Source of the DNA: Psettodes erumei
Lineage: Eukaryota > Chordata > Actinopteri > Pleuronectiformes > Psettodidae
Assembly: GCA_016785225.1 (NCBI GenBank)
Contig: JAFBJZ010000628.1
Location: 491,001 to 555,000 of the forward strand
Direction of reading: 5' to 3'
DNA length: 64,000 bases
Below the pieces are notes generated by a model. That model saw only the letters and a list, made by a program, of their open reading frames with translations, had not been told where the DNA came from and did not search any database. Made by a program: the position numbers and the translations under genes. Of this stretch, positions 51,501 to 62,849 are shown in pieces. Numbering within the stretch: the stretch's first letter is position 1; each line of letters starts with the position of its first letter.

Positions 51501-54500
51501 CCCCAAGAAGAACATCCTGCTGTCCATCGGCAGCTATAAGGTGCGTCCGGATCCAAACAAATCCATCACTTGTGTTTTGATGAACACACGGGCTTCATCT
51601 TCTGAGCCGAGAACAAATCAACACAACTCAGGAAGCGGATGGATTTATCATTTTCTGCAAAAAAGGAAGCGGTTGTGTTTTATCGCTGCGTCCTCTTCCT
51701 GTTTTGTGCGTCTGCAGAACAAGAGCGAGCTGCTGCCCACCGTGCAGGCTCTGGAGTCTCTGGGCTACGACCTCTACGCCAGCCTGGGCACCGCCGACTT
51801 CTACACGGAGCACGGCGTCAAGGTGACGGAGCGCTCGCCTGCCCGCGGACACGCAGGGTAGAAAAACCATGACCTCTGACCTCCTCCTCCTCCTCCTCCT
51901 CCTCCAGGTGACGGCGGTGGACTGGCCGTTCGAGGAGGACGACAGCGAGTGTCCCACCAAGGAGAAGCAGCGCAGCATCATGAACTACCTGGAGGAGAAC
52001 CACTTCGACCTGGTCATCAACCTGTCCATGAGGAACAGCGGCGGCCGCAGGCTCTCCTCCTTCGTCACCAAGGGCTACAGGACGAGGCGCATGGCCGTCG
52101 ACTACTCCGTCCCGCTCATCATCGACATCAAGTGCACCAAGCTCTTCGTCCAGGTAACTTGTTCTCCTCGCTCGGATTAAAAACCTCGCTGTGAGAGGCT
52201 GTGGGTCACCGGCGGTTCCCCGGCGTGTTGCAGGCTCTTCGTCAGATCGGCAGGACTCCGCCGGTGAAGACGCACATCGACAGCATGACGTCCCAGACGC
52301 TGGTCCGTCTCCCTGGTGAGTCCCCGCGCCCTCCGGTGGTTTCATCAGGTCCAAACGAAACCTGAATACACTGAGAATCGTGTGACGGACTCGTCCTGAA
52401 CCGGCTTCTTCTGTGGTCGACCTCCAGGCCTGATCGACGTCCACGTTCACCTGCGCGAGCCCGGAGCCACGCACAAGGAGGACTTCTCCTCCGGCACGGC
52501 GGCCGCTCTGGCGGGAGGCGTGACCATGGTGTGCACCATGCCCAACACGTCCCCGGCCGTCACCGACGCTGGCACGCTGGCGCTGGTGCAGAAGGTACGC
52601 CCGGCTTCTGTTCGCCCGCGGGTGAAACCGAGCGTCGGCTCGTGACGTGTAATCCGGCGTTTCGTATCCTCAGCTGGCCAAAGCGGGCTGCCGCTGCGAC
52701 TACGCCCTGTACCTGGGCGCCGCTTCCGACAACGCCGCCATCCTGCCGTCCATCGCGGGCCAGGCCGCCGGCCTGAAGATGTACCTGAACGACACCTACT
52801 CCACCCTCAAGATGGACAACGTGTCTCTCTGGATGGAGGTACGCCGGGTCGCGCGTCTCCAGAACTTACATACGAAAACCCCCACCCCCCCTTCTCTGAG
52901 GTGAACTGACTCCGGTCCGGTCCGGTCCGGTTCTGCTCGCAGCACTTTGAGAAGTGGCCCAAGCAGATGCCCATCGTGGCCCACGCCGAGAAGCAGACGG
53001 TCGCCGCCATCCTGATGGTGGCTCAGCTGTACCAGCGCCCGGTCCACATCTGCCACGTGGCCAAGAAGGAGGAGGTGTGGGACGGTTTTTACGTTTTCAC
53101 TTTTTTTTTAAATAACTGTGTGGAACTGTCCCGCTGTAACTCGCGGGGGGTCGGTTTGTTTTTGTTCCCGTCAGATCCTGATCATCCGCGCCGCCAAGCA
53201 GAAGGGCATCCAGGTCACGTGCGAGGTGGCGCCTCACCACCTCTTCCTGTGCGAGGACAACGTGCCGGACATCGGCGACGGGCGCGCGCAGGTCCGGCCC
53301 ATGCTGGGGACCCGCGAGGACATGGACGCCCTGTGGGAAAACCTGGACATCGTCGACTGCTTCGCCACGGACCACGGTGAGCCGCCGCCGCTCGCTCGCA
53401 ATAATCCGGTGTCTTCCATCTGACATGTTCACATGTTTCTCAGCTCCTCACTCCGTCGAGGAGAAGAACAGCGAGCGTCCTCCTCCGGGCTACCCCGGCC
53501 TGGAAACCATGCTGCCGCTGCTGCTGACCGCCGTCAGCGACGGCCGCCTGACTCTGGATGACATCATCAGGCGTCTCTATGACAACCCGCGCAAGATCTT
53601 CAACCTGCCCGTCCAGGAGAACACCTACGTGGAGGTACGCGCCGACACGCACGGCCGCCGAACTGAAGCGTAAACCGACTCGGCCGTCGCGTCACTTCCT
53701 GGTCCCTCTTCCTGGTCTTGGGTTTGCAGGTGGACCTGGAGCAGGAGTGGGTCATCCCTCAGGCCATGCAGTTCACCAAGTCCAAGTGGACGCCTTTCCA
53801 GGGTCTGAAGGTGAAGGGCAAAGTCCGGCGCGTGGTTCTGCGAGGAGAGGTGGCCTACATCGACGGACAGGTGGGCGGTCACACACACACACACACACAC
53901 ACCTGCTGACTGAGGGGCTGCGTGGACTCACAATTTCCTCCCCCCTCAGGTGTTGGTCCCTCCAGGTTACGGTGAAGACGTGAAGACGTGGCCTGCTGCC
54001 TCCGTGCCTCCTGAGTCGGTTAAAGAAAGCCCCATGGTATTTAACCCTCTAATGTAACGTGTGTGTGTGTGTGTGTGTGTGTGTGAGTTGTGCGAGTGCT
54101 GTCACGTGAACAGATGTTGTTGTGTTCCCAGACTCCGGAGCACCTTCGCCCGACTCCTCCCCGTGAAGGCTCGGTCCGAACCCGGGCGCCGAGCCCCCGC
54201 CGCTCGGCGGCCGAGGGACGCTACCTGCTGCCGCCCCGCACCCACCGCTCCTCTGACCCCGGCTTCCCTCCAGGTACTACAACTCCCAGAATGCAACAGG
54301 GTCAACTTTTTCTGCATTTGACCACTAGAACCGATTTGGATCTGTGTCTTTCTGCCGCCCGCAGAGATGGTGATGCTCCCGGCGGCCGGCGACGGTTACA
54401 GCCACCCCCCTCCCCTGTCCCGGCTGCTGTCCCCTCAGTCCGGACCGGGTCAGATGCCCGCGGGGCCGGCGTCCCACTTCCAGACGTCCCCCTTCCTGCA

Positions 54501-56146
54501 CCCGCTGATCGGCCAGCACATCCTGTCCGTCAGGCAGTTCAGCAAAGAGCAGGTGTGTGTGTGTTTTATTCACAGAAGTTTGAGTTTGCGTTCATCATCG
54601 TGCTTCAGTTTCTTCTTCTTCTTCTGCGTGTTTCAGATCTCACACCTTTTCAACGTCGCCCACACTCTGCGTTTGATGGTCCAGAGGGAGCGGAGCCTGG
54701 AGATCCTGAAGGTGGGTCGTCGTCGTCGTTGCTGTCTGTCTGTAAATCCACCGCACGACTCAGTCGGCACTTCCTGTTTTTTTTTACCGTGCAGGGGAGG
54801 GTGATGGCGTCCATGTTCTACGAGGTCAGCACCCGCACCAGCAGCTCCTTCGCCGCCGCCATGCAGCGTCTGGGCGGCTCCGTCGTCCACTTCTCCGAAT
54901 CCACCTCGTCCACGCAGAAAGGAGAATCGCTGGCCGACTCTGTCCAGACCATGAGCTGCTACGCTGACGTGCTGGTGCTCCGACACCCGATGCCCGGCGC
55001 CGTGGAGGTGGGTCCCCCGGCGGCCCAGGGATTTTAAGATCGCGCAATCGAGCCGGTTTTCATTCCCGTTGTCTTCCTTCTCCGTCTGCTGCGTTCAGAG
55101 CGCATCCCGTCACTGCCGCAAGCCCGTGATCAACGCCGGGGACGGCGTGGGCGAGCACCCGACCCAGGCCCTGCTGGACGTCTTCACCATCAGAGAGGAG
55201 CTGGGGACGGTCAACGGCATGACGGTGAGGGGCGGAGTCCACATCGCGCTCCTCGAGCCGCGGGAAAGCGTTCTCACTCGGGTCGTCTCTGGTTTCCCGT
55301 CAGATAACGATGGTCGGCGACCTGAAGCACGGCCGCACAGTCCACTCCCTCGCCAAGCTGCTGACGCAGTACCGCATCACGCTGCGCTACGTGGCCCCCA
55401 AAAACCTCCACATGCCGACAGAGATCATCAGCTACGTGGCCTCCAAGGGCATCAAGCAGGTGGGGACGCGAAAAATGAGGACCTGAAAGACGTCTGAGGC
55501 GGTACAGTGAGGATAAACGATTTTTTTTTTTTTCTCGCGCTCGCAGGAGGAGTTTGAGAGCATCGAAGAAGCTCTGCCCGAGACCGACGTCCTGTACATG
55601 ACGAGGATCCAGAAGGAGAGGTTTGCATCAGAGGAGGAGTACAAGGCTGTAAGTAACAAGTAAACGATGCGTTTTTTTTTTTTTTTTTTTTTAATTTGAC
55701 GAATCTCCACATCCACTCAGCCGCTTCTCTTCCTCTCAGTGTTTCGGTCAGTTCATCCTCACGCCTCACATCATGACCGTGGCCAAGAAGAAGATGGTGG
55801 TGATGCATCCGCTGCCCAGGGTCAACGAAATCAGGTAAAATCCCAACTGGTCACACCGGAGTCCAGAAGGAACCTCGTCTCCTTTTTGTTTCCAAAGCAT
55901 ATCGTGCATAATTCGAACTAATGAAGGTTGTTTTTCCCTACCTTCCCTTGAGCACTTGAACCCACCGCATTTGAGAGGTTTGATTCTTTCACCGGTCGTG
56001 TGTTAACTCCCCCCGTGCTGAGCTGAAACTCTTTATTTCCTCGCAGCGTGGAGGTGGACACGGACCCGAGAGCGGCGTATTTCCGTCAGGCGGAGAACGG
56101 CATGTACATCCGGATGGCGCTGCTGGCCACCGTGCTGGGCAGATAA
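44499..56146 (+). CDS. cad: CAD trifunctional protein: CPSase II / aspartate transcarbamylase / dihydroorotase
   Basis: CAD is the cytosolic hexamer that carries out the first three steps of de novo pyrimidine synthesis, from glutamine, bicarbonate and ATP to dihydroorotate. I place 44 coding exons (the human gene also has 44, from memory). The first are 44499-44589, 45093-45232, 45316-45445, 45521-45663, 45750-45892 and 46063-46234; the last are 55547-55648, 55740-55834 and 56047-56146. Their sum is 6698 nt, two more than a multiple of three. Removing one base in each of exons 5 and 23 gives 2231 residues (human 2225). Two in-frame ATGs open the gene (44499 and 44508); the second aligns with the human start and puts the glutaminase cysteine at 252. 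Domain order is glutaminase, CPSase, dihydroorotase, linker, transcarbamylase. Phosphosites are kept: the PKA motif GGRRLSSF and the S6-kinase site RTHRSSDPG. Both frameshifts lie in otherwise strongly conserved sequence and are probably sequence errors. Confidence 0.95.
44749..44791. repeat. (GT)n microsatellite in cad intron 1
   Basis: A GT run of about 43 bases followed by GAGAGCGCGCGCGC, in the intron between the first two cad exons. A second GT run lies at about 45030-45059, just before exon 2. Confidence 0.93.
46396..46485. repeat. long (GT)n microsatellite in cad intron 6
   Basis: About 90 bases of uninterrupted GT, the longest dinucleotide array in the window. An AC run at about 46239-46264 lies 130 bases upstream in opposite orientation. 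Confidence 0.95.
47200..52315 (+). other. cad: cad carbamoyl-phosphate synthetase domains and allosteric region, exons 9-28
   Basis: Two homologous ATP-grasp halves are seen. The first begins at [20 protein letters not shown] (exon 9). The second begins at VMVIGSGVYRIGSSVEFDW (exon 19, 49692-49938). The C-terminal regulatory (MGS-like) region, exons 25-27 (51358-52153), binds UTP and PRPP in the family and holds TVQALESLGYDLYASLGTA and the PKA motif RRLSS. Further exons include 47416-47547, 47687-47920, 48010-48231, 48319-48507, 48601-48725, 48843-48976, 49049-49161, 49262-49426, 49512-49597, 50008-50106, 50200-50424, 50533-50715, 50801-51020 and 51098-51265. Exon 23 (50801-51020) contains the second one-base insertion. 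Confidence 0.93.
48525..48562. repeat. (AC)n microsatellite in cad intron 13
   Basis: An AC run of about 36 bases lying between the donor of cad exon 13 (48507) and exon 14 (48601). It fills most of a 93-base intron. Confidence 0.92.
52428..53870 (+). other. cad: cad dihydroorotase (DHOase) domain, exons 29-34
   Basis: This zinc amidohydrolase closes carbamoyl-aspartate to dihydroorotate. Exons: 52428-52594, 52674-52838, 52943-53074, 53175-53376, 53444-53634 and 53730-53870. Metal ligands are in place: HxH in DVHVHLRE, the carboxylated lysine in GLKMYLND, histidines in IVAHAEKQ and HICHVAKK, and aspartate in FATDHAPHS. All are conserved with human CAD, so the domain should be active. Confidence 0.93.
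53950..54552 (+). other. cad: cad DHOase-ATCase linker and start of ATCase, exons 35-37
   Basis: Exons 53950-54036, 54132-54273 and 54365-54552. The linker is basic and proline/serine-rich, with RRSAAEGRYLLPPRTHRSSD. The S6-kinase serine (human Ser1859) is kept in HRSSDPG. Exon 37 ends with HPLIGQHILSVRQFSKEQ, the start of the transcarbamylase fold. The linker differs more from human than the enzyme domains do. Confidence 0.85.
54637..56146 (+). other. cad: cad aspartate transcarbamylase (ATCase) domain, exons 38-44
   Basis: This domain joins carbamoyl phosphate and aspartate. Carbamoyl-phosphate binding motifs are STRTSSSF (exon 39) and HPTQALLD (exon 40). MVGDLKHGRTVHSL (exon 41) and VVMHPLPRVNEI (exon 43) hold aspartate-site residues. 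Exons: 54637-54711, 54795-55007, 55099-55224, 55304-55459, 55547-55648, 55740-55834 and 56047-56146. The protein ends MALLATVLGR, one residue shorter than human. Confidence 0.93.
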
Positions 56147-56674
56147 ATCGGCCCGAGCAGATATGGATGAAACTGTTAGAGTACTGATAGCTGTTAGATG
56201 TAGTACCTTCATAATCTTTCCTGAAGTAACGCAAGTTATCTTTTTGTTATTCTTTTTTTTTAAGTCATTAACAGACCATTGGTGTTTGTGTATCAGTGAG
56301 CCACAGGTGGGATGGAGGGTGGGCATTGAAATCATAATACCGATGCTACTATGATATGTGATATTCATGAAATAAGTCTTTCAGTATCCAGGTAAAAGAC
56401 TTTAAAGGAACCAGTCAGGAAGGTAAAAGGGAAAAAACGATTTTACGAGCTGCTCGGTTCATAGAGGTTCTGACCAATAACGGTGGCTGTTTTTCTGTTG
56501 TATGAAAAGCCTGTCGCTCCTGTTCTTACGTGTGTCGCTTTACCTGACAGCAGATATGTACAGATGCTCTCCGAGGACACGTGGGGACGGTTGAGGGGAA
56601 AAGAGTTTGTACCTGTCAGGGATTTGTTACGGTACGTGATGTCAGCAAGGTGTTGCTGCCTGTAGCAAAATAAA
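56147..56674 (+). terminator. cad: cad 3' UTR with AATAAA at 56669-56674
   Basis: The sequence after the cad TAA (56144-56146) is AT-rich and noncoding. AATAAATAAATG starts at 56669 and is the first canonical signal downstream, about 520 bases from the stop. Confidence 0.6.
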
Positions 56675-56689
56675 TAAATGAAATTCAAT

Positions 56690-57370
56690 GTTTTTGTTCA
56701 CTTTTTTTATATCTTCATAAATGATAAAATAAAATCTGAATCAATAATATCAAGTAACTAAATTTCTACAGTCCAGTTGTTTTGGATCAATTCATTTAAG
56801 TAGGATTCTGAATGAAGGACTTTTACTTGTAGTGGAGCAGTTCTACTGGTGTATTTGTACTTTTATGTAAGTATTAAAATACTCCCACAGACCTCTGGTA
56901 CAGGTTCTGCCCTGTAGTAAAAACCTTGTCATAAAGAGCAACACAGGTCCGTTTGAAACGCAAATCTGATTTAATGATTTAAATGAAGCGCTTACCATAA
57001 ATGCTGCATTTACGAACTGTCTGAAAAATCTAAATCACAGTTTAGCGTGGTTGACTCAGTGAAGTTATACATTTTTGGATAAAAACGTAATGAGATGATT
57101 ATACCGTATAAATATGTTAGGAAGCAGCTGCTGAGACGTTTAAGGACCAAACTGAACATTCCTCAAGTCTACCAATTCACCTTATTTTAATTTTTTTTTT
57201 TAATCCCGTAGAAATACCGTGTTTTTGTTTTGTTTTTGACTCTATGTGAATTTGCAAACACACACGCTAACTCCCTCATTTAAAAAAACACCTTTATTTA
57301 GAGTTTTTTCCGTTAATAACTGACTCAAATCATTTTCGGGATTAGCTACTTACCACTCGAAAGGCGGATT
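56690..57370. other. cad-dnajc5g spacer, nothing recognised
   Basis: AT-rich sequence without coding resemblance. It separates the cad polyadenylation signal from the CG-rich presumed promoter of dnajc5g. Confidence 0.5.
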
Positions 57371-57629
57371 TTGGGCGGGACCTCGAAAGCATCATCACGT
57401 CTGCGCTCATTTCCTGGAAGGAGGAAACAGCCAATGTCCTCTGGCAGAGAGCGGCGTACACGAAGAAGAAGAAGAAGAAGCAGCGACCCGGCGGCCGTGG
57501 CGGGATCCGATACTTTCGCTGCTCCCGGGGCTAATATCGCCGCGTCTCGGAGCCTTGAACCGGGAGTTGAGACATTAAACCGGATGCCTCTATGATCCAG
57601 CTAACCTCGCGGTGTTCAGTTTGTACAAG
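57371..57629 (+). promoter_or_regulatory. dnajc5g: probable dnajc5g promoter and noncoding first exon
   Basis: A CG-rich patch contains a CCAAT box (57431-57435). It ends in TTTGTACAAG|GTAAGA, a strong donor at 57629/57630. The exon 2 acceptor at 61501-61502 lies before the dnajc5g ATG and needs an upstream noncoding exon, and this donor is the best partner I see. The transcription start is not determined, and the exon pairing is inference. Confidence 0.45.
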
Positions 57630-58682
57630 GTAAGACATTTTGCGGGCGGCTCTAAATTAGCTAGCGTGGGGTTAGCTAACGGTTGGTAGCCGTCGCGGTC
57701 GCTTTTACGCCGAACTCCATTCACAAATGTGTCCGTGTCGGGTCGGGCTGTTTCTCGGCAAAAGCAGCTTTGTCTCGCGTCTGTGAAACATGTCTTGTGA
57801 AATGTAAACATGCGCTTTCAGTGGAGACGTGGACGAAACCTCCATGTTAAACGTTGAACGTTGCGGATTTGGAGGGCGGTGGCGGCGAACATTTGTGGAG
57901 GAACGTTAGTGAGATTTTTTTTGCTCTTCTGTTGGACGACCCGCTTTAGCCGCGTATCTGTGGACGCCGAATTGATGACTACGCTCCTCCTCACGCCTTG
58001 TAACAGTCGAGTCGAGTTTTGTCTCTGTGTGGTTTGTAGGGTTACGTTGTTTATTTTTAATCTGCCGAAATTAGCGAACGCAATCTGTCGTATCTTTGTC
58101 CTCCCGCTACAGATGCTACTCCTGGCTAGCTGTTAGCTTGATGTAACGGGCCACAAGCACTATCTGACATTTTATTCATCTGTACGGGAAGCCCTGACTT
58201 AAATGAAACCGTTTTGGTGACGCTGTGTCACGTGCGTTACCTGTAAATTAGATTATTTTAACGGCTAAACTACCTGTCAACACCTGGGCTACAACGACTG
58301 GTCTTTGATTACCGGAAACCGGAGGGAAGCAACAGAGCAAGTGTGCACGCGGTGAAAACGGTGAAAACGTCACACTCACGTCTGAGTAACGGGCCGTTAA
58401 ATTAGAAAGTAACTTGTCCTCGCGCGCGGGCAGATTAGCGACGGATTAAGAGCTCCGCAAGGACGAACCCACGGACGATCACGCGTCGTCCCTCCTCCTT
58501 CATCATCATCATCATCATCATCAGGTTGAAACGGACACACGAACGTCTGCACAAATGTGTGTGTGTGTGTGTGTGTGTGTTCATTCACGCCTGATCCACT
58601 GACCCCGTTATAGAAAACAGAGGCTGTGTGTCCTGGAATAAGTCAACATGCAACGACACCTGCTGCCTGTAAATGAAGAACA

Positions 58683-58725
<43 letters not shown>

Positions 58726-58875
58726 GAATATGTACAAGTATGATGTGGGTTTGTCCCACTCACCCAGCTTGTGCTGTAAATATGACGACTGCAGTGTGTT
58801 AAACTGTCGCACACCTTCACACAGCCACTGTTATTTTTAACCGCAGGGAGCTATAATCAGAGTAAACACGCTTGT

Positions 58876-58879
<4 letters not shown>

Positions 58880-58935
<56 letters not shown>
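58880..58935. repeat. (GT)n microsatellite
   Basis: About 56 bases of pure GT, inside the presumed dnajc5g intron 1. Confidence 0.95.
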
Positions 58936-58939
<4 letters not shown>

Positions 58940-59684
58940 CTGAATAAAACGTCTGCATGTTTTGCTTTCATGCTCTCTCCTAATAATAGCCTTTTTAAAA
59001 ACGATCAATTCTAAATATAAATCAAAGTTATTTGTGTCCACGCTGGCTGGAACCGGTTTGGTGCCACTTTTTTTATTTATCAATAATAGAGATTTTGATG
59101 AAATTGTTCACCCCCTCTTTTCTGTGATGTTGAATTGATCACGACTTAAGTTTTCTTTTTGCCACTTTTTTTTTTTTTTACATTTCATCATATAAACCCA
59201 CAAATTGTTTCTGGAACACATTTTTTTCAGCCTGAGCCGCACACACAGGTTCTTTGCCTCCGTCGTCTCTCAGCTGACAGCACTTGTCGGGCTCGGGCTC
59301 CATCTGGACCCGCGGCGTCTCCGTCCGTCCTCCAGAATAACAGCAGGCGAGTTGGGTCCGGTCAAGAGCCGGGACACGGACGCCTCACAGCTGACTGAAA
59401 GCACTTTGTCACCGCTCGGCCTGCGACCAGCGATTATTATCTGTCTATAAAAGGCAGGAAATAGCATAATAATAATAATAATAATAATAATGTCCTCAGA
59501 CTCCAACATCCAAAGATATTGAGTTTACCATCAAGTCTGAGAATCGCATCATATTTGACATTTTTACCTGGAAACAAAAGACTTAACACCTTTTTTTTAT
59601 TTGATGATCAGACGATTTGTGTATTGATTGTCTGTTTATGGACCAATCCTCACAGCCTGAGGTGTGACGTGCTCATAAGAGTGA

Positions 59685-59715
<31 letters not shown>

Positions 59716-60076
59716 GTGAGCTGAACATTTTCCCCCAATCCAGAGAAGGCAGATAAAAAAAAAAAACGAAGCGGGTGTTTTAACATGTTCTGTTTTTGGA
59801 GAAACTCTCAAGTGACCCAAATCTCTGGAATTGAATTTGGTAAAAGAGAAAAAAAAAAAAAAAAGAGTCTGGTGTCAGTTTCTTCTACCATCTGTCCCAA
59901 TTACAGACGCATGTCGGCAGTGACGCGTCTTTATTTTATTTTTTATTTCACTAATCTGGTGACAGACAACAGAGGCAAAGCTGCACAAGAGACACAGTTT
60001 GATTCAGGGGATTTTTTTTTTTTGTTAAAAGCAACAAAAAAAGTGAAGAGACTTCATGTGGACGTGACACCCTCAG

Positions 60077-60112
<36 letters not shown>

Positions 60113-60651
60113 GCAGATTGTGAAGTTAACGTGTGAAGAAAGTGAAGCTCTGTTTCTGTCCGACAACACAGCCGACATTGTTGTTGGTGTGCGTCGCTGA
60201 AACTGTGATGTGTGTTGGTGTTGTTCAGATGGTGGATGCTGGAGGCTTCCTCATCATCATCATCATCATCATCATCTCAATATCTGCTGTGTGTTCAATA
60301 AGTCACTCGCGTCATGTGATCGATCAGTTGATCGATGGTGAATTGGGTAACTTTCTAATCCCGCTTCAGAATCTGAGTTTATGAGGAGAGGAGGAACAAA
60401 CTAATCACACAGCTCTGGTATTAGCCGGGGTCGCTGCCGTGTTTGTAATAACTGCAAAGGTCGGCCACGTTTTTTTTTAATCCTCTGCAAATCTGCCTCG
60501 TGTGTGTGTGTGTGTCATGTATTACAAAAAAATTAACACAACAAACAATCCAGAGGAAACCACCTCCGGTACCAGCGTCGGCTCTTTGCAGGTGGATTTT
60601 ATTTGTGTTTGTGTGTGTGTGCCCATCTCCTGTAGATCTGTGGCTGCTTGC

Positions 60652-60709
60652 TGTGTGTGTGTGTGTGTGTGTGTGTGTGCATGCATGTGTGTGTGTGTGT
60701 GTGTGTGCG
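60652..60709. repeat. (GT)n microsatellite interrupted by CATGCATG
   Basis: Two GT blocks separated by GCATGCATG, inside the presumed dnajc5g intron 1. Confidence 0.9.
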
Positions 60710-60838
60710 AGCCAGACTCTGACCAGGACGCTGGCCCTCACTCTGACATGGACTTGGACGGGTAATCTGTGAGATCAGCAAAACGTAATCTTCTTTAGTC
60801 AACAACCCGGACGGCATTATTTGTGTGGCTGAGTAAGA

Positions 60839-60881
<43 letters not shown>

Positions 60882-61230
60882 TGCAGCAGCCGCAGTCTGA
60901 CAGAAATCCCTTTGTGTATTGTAGATGTGAGTCGCTCTTTCCAGGCTGGTGAAAGTAACTGCGATGCCGTTTTAATTTGTCGTCCTAAACCTCAGAGGGT
61001 CCCGTTCCAGACGTCTTGTCCCGCCCACGTCCCGCCCACGTCCCACTCAGGTGTGGTGAAATACTTGCAGAACCGGTTCAGAACCGGCTGTGTGTGGACC
61101 GGACCGACGGACACAGCAAATAACAGTTAAAACAAAATAAACATCCTCAGTTAAAGTGACGTGAGGGAAAAATCAAACGCTGGATGTTTTGATCGTGTTA
61201 GTTTATTGGACGCTCAGGTGCGTGACATCA

Positions 61231-61267
<37 letters not shown>

Positions 61268-61511
61268 CAGAACTGAAACTTCTTGTTGTGTCGTGGGAGA
61301 AATGTGCGTGTTTTTTTTCGTGTTCCTGTTATTCCAGCATCTCAGGAGCCGCGTCCCGTGTACGAGTTGACTCGGCCTGTCTAATCTTTGCACGCCGCTC
61401 CTTTGGTAAACAGCAGACGGCAAACGGCCGCGTGTCGCAACGTCTAATCTGCGGGAAACGACCGGCCTCCTAATCTTTTTGCGCCTCTGGCCTTACCCAC
61501 AGAGGCGAGCC

Positions 61512-62390
61512 ATGGCTGAACCCAACTCCTCCCGCCCCCAGAGGAAGATGTCCACCGCCGGGGAGAGCGTGTACAAGGTGCTCGGGCTGGAGAAAGGAGC
61601 TTCGCCCGAGGACGTCAAGAAAGCGTACAGGTGAGCGCTGGGCTTCCTCCGGCCGCCCGGGGTTATTTGGGACTGACGACTAACGACTGCTTCCGTCGTC
61701 CGTAGAAAACTAGCGCTGAAGTACCACCCGGACAAGAACCCGGACAACCCGGAGGCGGCGGAGAAGTTCAAGGAGATCAACAACGCCAACTCCATTTTGA
61801 ACGATGAAACCAAGAGGAAGATCTACGACGAGTACGGCTCCATGGGCCTCTACGTGTCCGAGCAGTTCGGCGAGGAGAGCGTCAAGTACTACTTCCTCAT
61901 GTCCAAGTGGTGGTTTAAGGTCAGACGTCACAGATTATATTCCTCGCAGCCGTTTGACCCGCCCTCAGATTAGGAGGTGACGGCATCGTGTGTCCCCCGC
62001 AGGGTCTGGTGCTGTGCTGCACGCTCTTCACCTGCTGCTGCTGCTGCTGCTGCTGCTGTTTCTGCTGCGGCAAGTGCAAGCCGCCCGACGACGACGACAG
62101 CTACCAGTACGTCGACCCCGAGGACCTGGAGGCCCAGATCAAAGCGGAGCAGGACGGAGGTGAGGTGTCGGTCCGGGGCGGCGTCTGAGCCGGCCGTCGC
62201 GTCTAAACCCTGCGACCGAGGGTCGCGCTCTAACGCCGCCGGATTCTTGTGTTCACGCTCCGACCCGACAGGTCACACGGTAATCGTAGACCAGCCCACG
62301 TCCAACCCGGGTCAGTCCGTCCCCGTGCCTCCGCCCGAGCCCCAGGCGGGGGAGGAAAACCCCGGAGAGACCTTGCCAGAGTCGAAATGA
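61512..62390 (+). CDS. dnajc5g: cysteine-string protein, DnaJ subfamily C member 5 gamma-like
   Basis: CSPs are palmitoylated J-domain co-chaperones on secretory vesicles that recruit HSC70. Coding exons: 61512-61630, 61706-61919, 62003-62159 and 62272-62390 (TGA 62388-62390), 202 residues. The J domain spans about residues 19-84, with HPD at 47-49. The linker (GEESVKYYFLMSKWWFKGL) and cysteine region match human DNAJC5G better than DNAJC5 or DNAJC5B. The string holds 14 cysteines: 116, 117, nine in a row at 122-130, then 132, 133 and 136. The tail is acidic and proline-rich, ending in LPESK. The exon start at 61503 puts nine noncoding bases before the ATG. Linkage to cad supports the gamma assignment. 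Reading through the exon 3 donor would give a short alternative end (EVSVRGGV). Which teleost copy (a or b) this is cannot be told. Confidence 0.9.
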
Positions 62391-62849
62391 CTCGTAAGAG
62401 CCGCGTCGTCGTCCCCGCGTCCCGTCTTGCACGTGAAACCCCACCCACCCCACCCCACCCCCACCCACACCCTCCGCCCTCGCCGCTGCTTGTACGTCGC
62501 TCGTGTTCGCACGCCGTTTGTCGTCGCGGTCACAAAGCAGCATGGCCGCTTGTACGTCCGTTGCTTTCGTGTCGTGAGTCACAGCGCTGCGTGTTCATCT
62601 GCCTGATTAATGAAACTAACTTCACGGCCTTTTCCTAATTCCATTAATTTGCTTTCTATGTTTTTTTTTTTAGTTTGGTGTAATTCAGACCTGTGCGACA
62701 GTTTGTGCGTGACGTGACTGTTGCGTATGAAATGTGAAATAACTCGGTGACTTTCCTCTTCCTCCTCCCACAGGAAAGTGACGCTGTGACGGAGCCTCAT
62801 CCAGCAGGTACTTGTGACACTGTGTGTTTAATCAGTTTAACTGAATAAA
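62391..62849 (+). terminator. dnajc5g: dnajc5g 3' UTR with AATAAA at 62844-62849
   Basis: CA- and C-rich noncoding sequence follows the TGA, with AATAAA at 62844-62849 and another at about 62878. A small stretch flanked by splice-like signals (62774-62807) lies within it. Confidence 0.5.

Larger units (their letters stand above)
57630..61502 (+). other. dnajc5g: presumed dnajc5g intron 1, rich in microsatellites
   Basis: No coding was recognised in 3.9 kb. The intron holds GT arrays at about 58556-58580, 58684-58724, 58880-58935, 60079-60110, 60497-60514, 60652-60709, 60841-60878 and 61230-61267. It also has (CAT)n at 58500-58522 and 60250-60276, and TTG repeats near 59686-59713. Confidence 0.5.

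Noticed and set aside
62160..62188. Read-through end of dnajc5g exon 3 (EVSVRGGV) as the main C-terminus
   Set aside because: A good GTGAGG donor and an in-phase final exon with stop at 62388-62390 give the expected CSP length; kept only as a possible alternative form.
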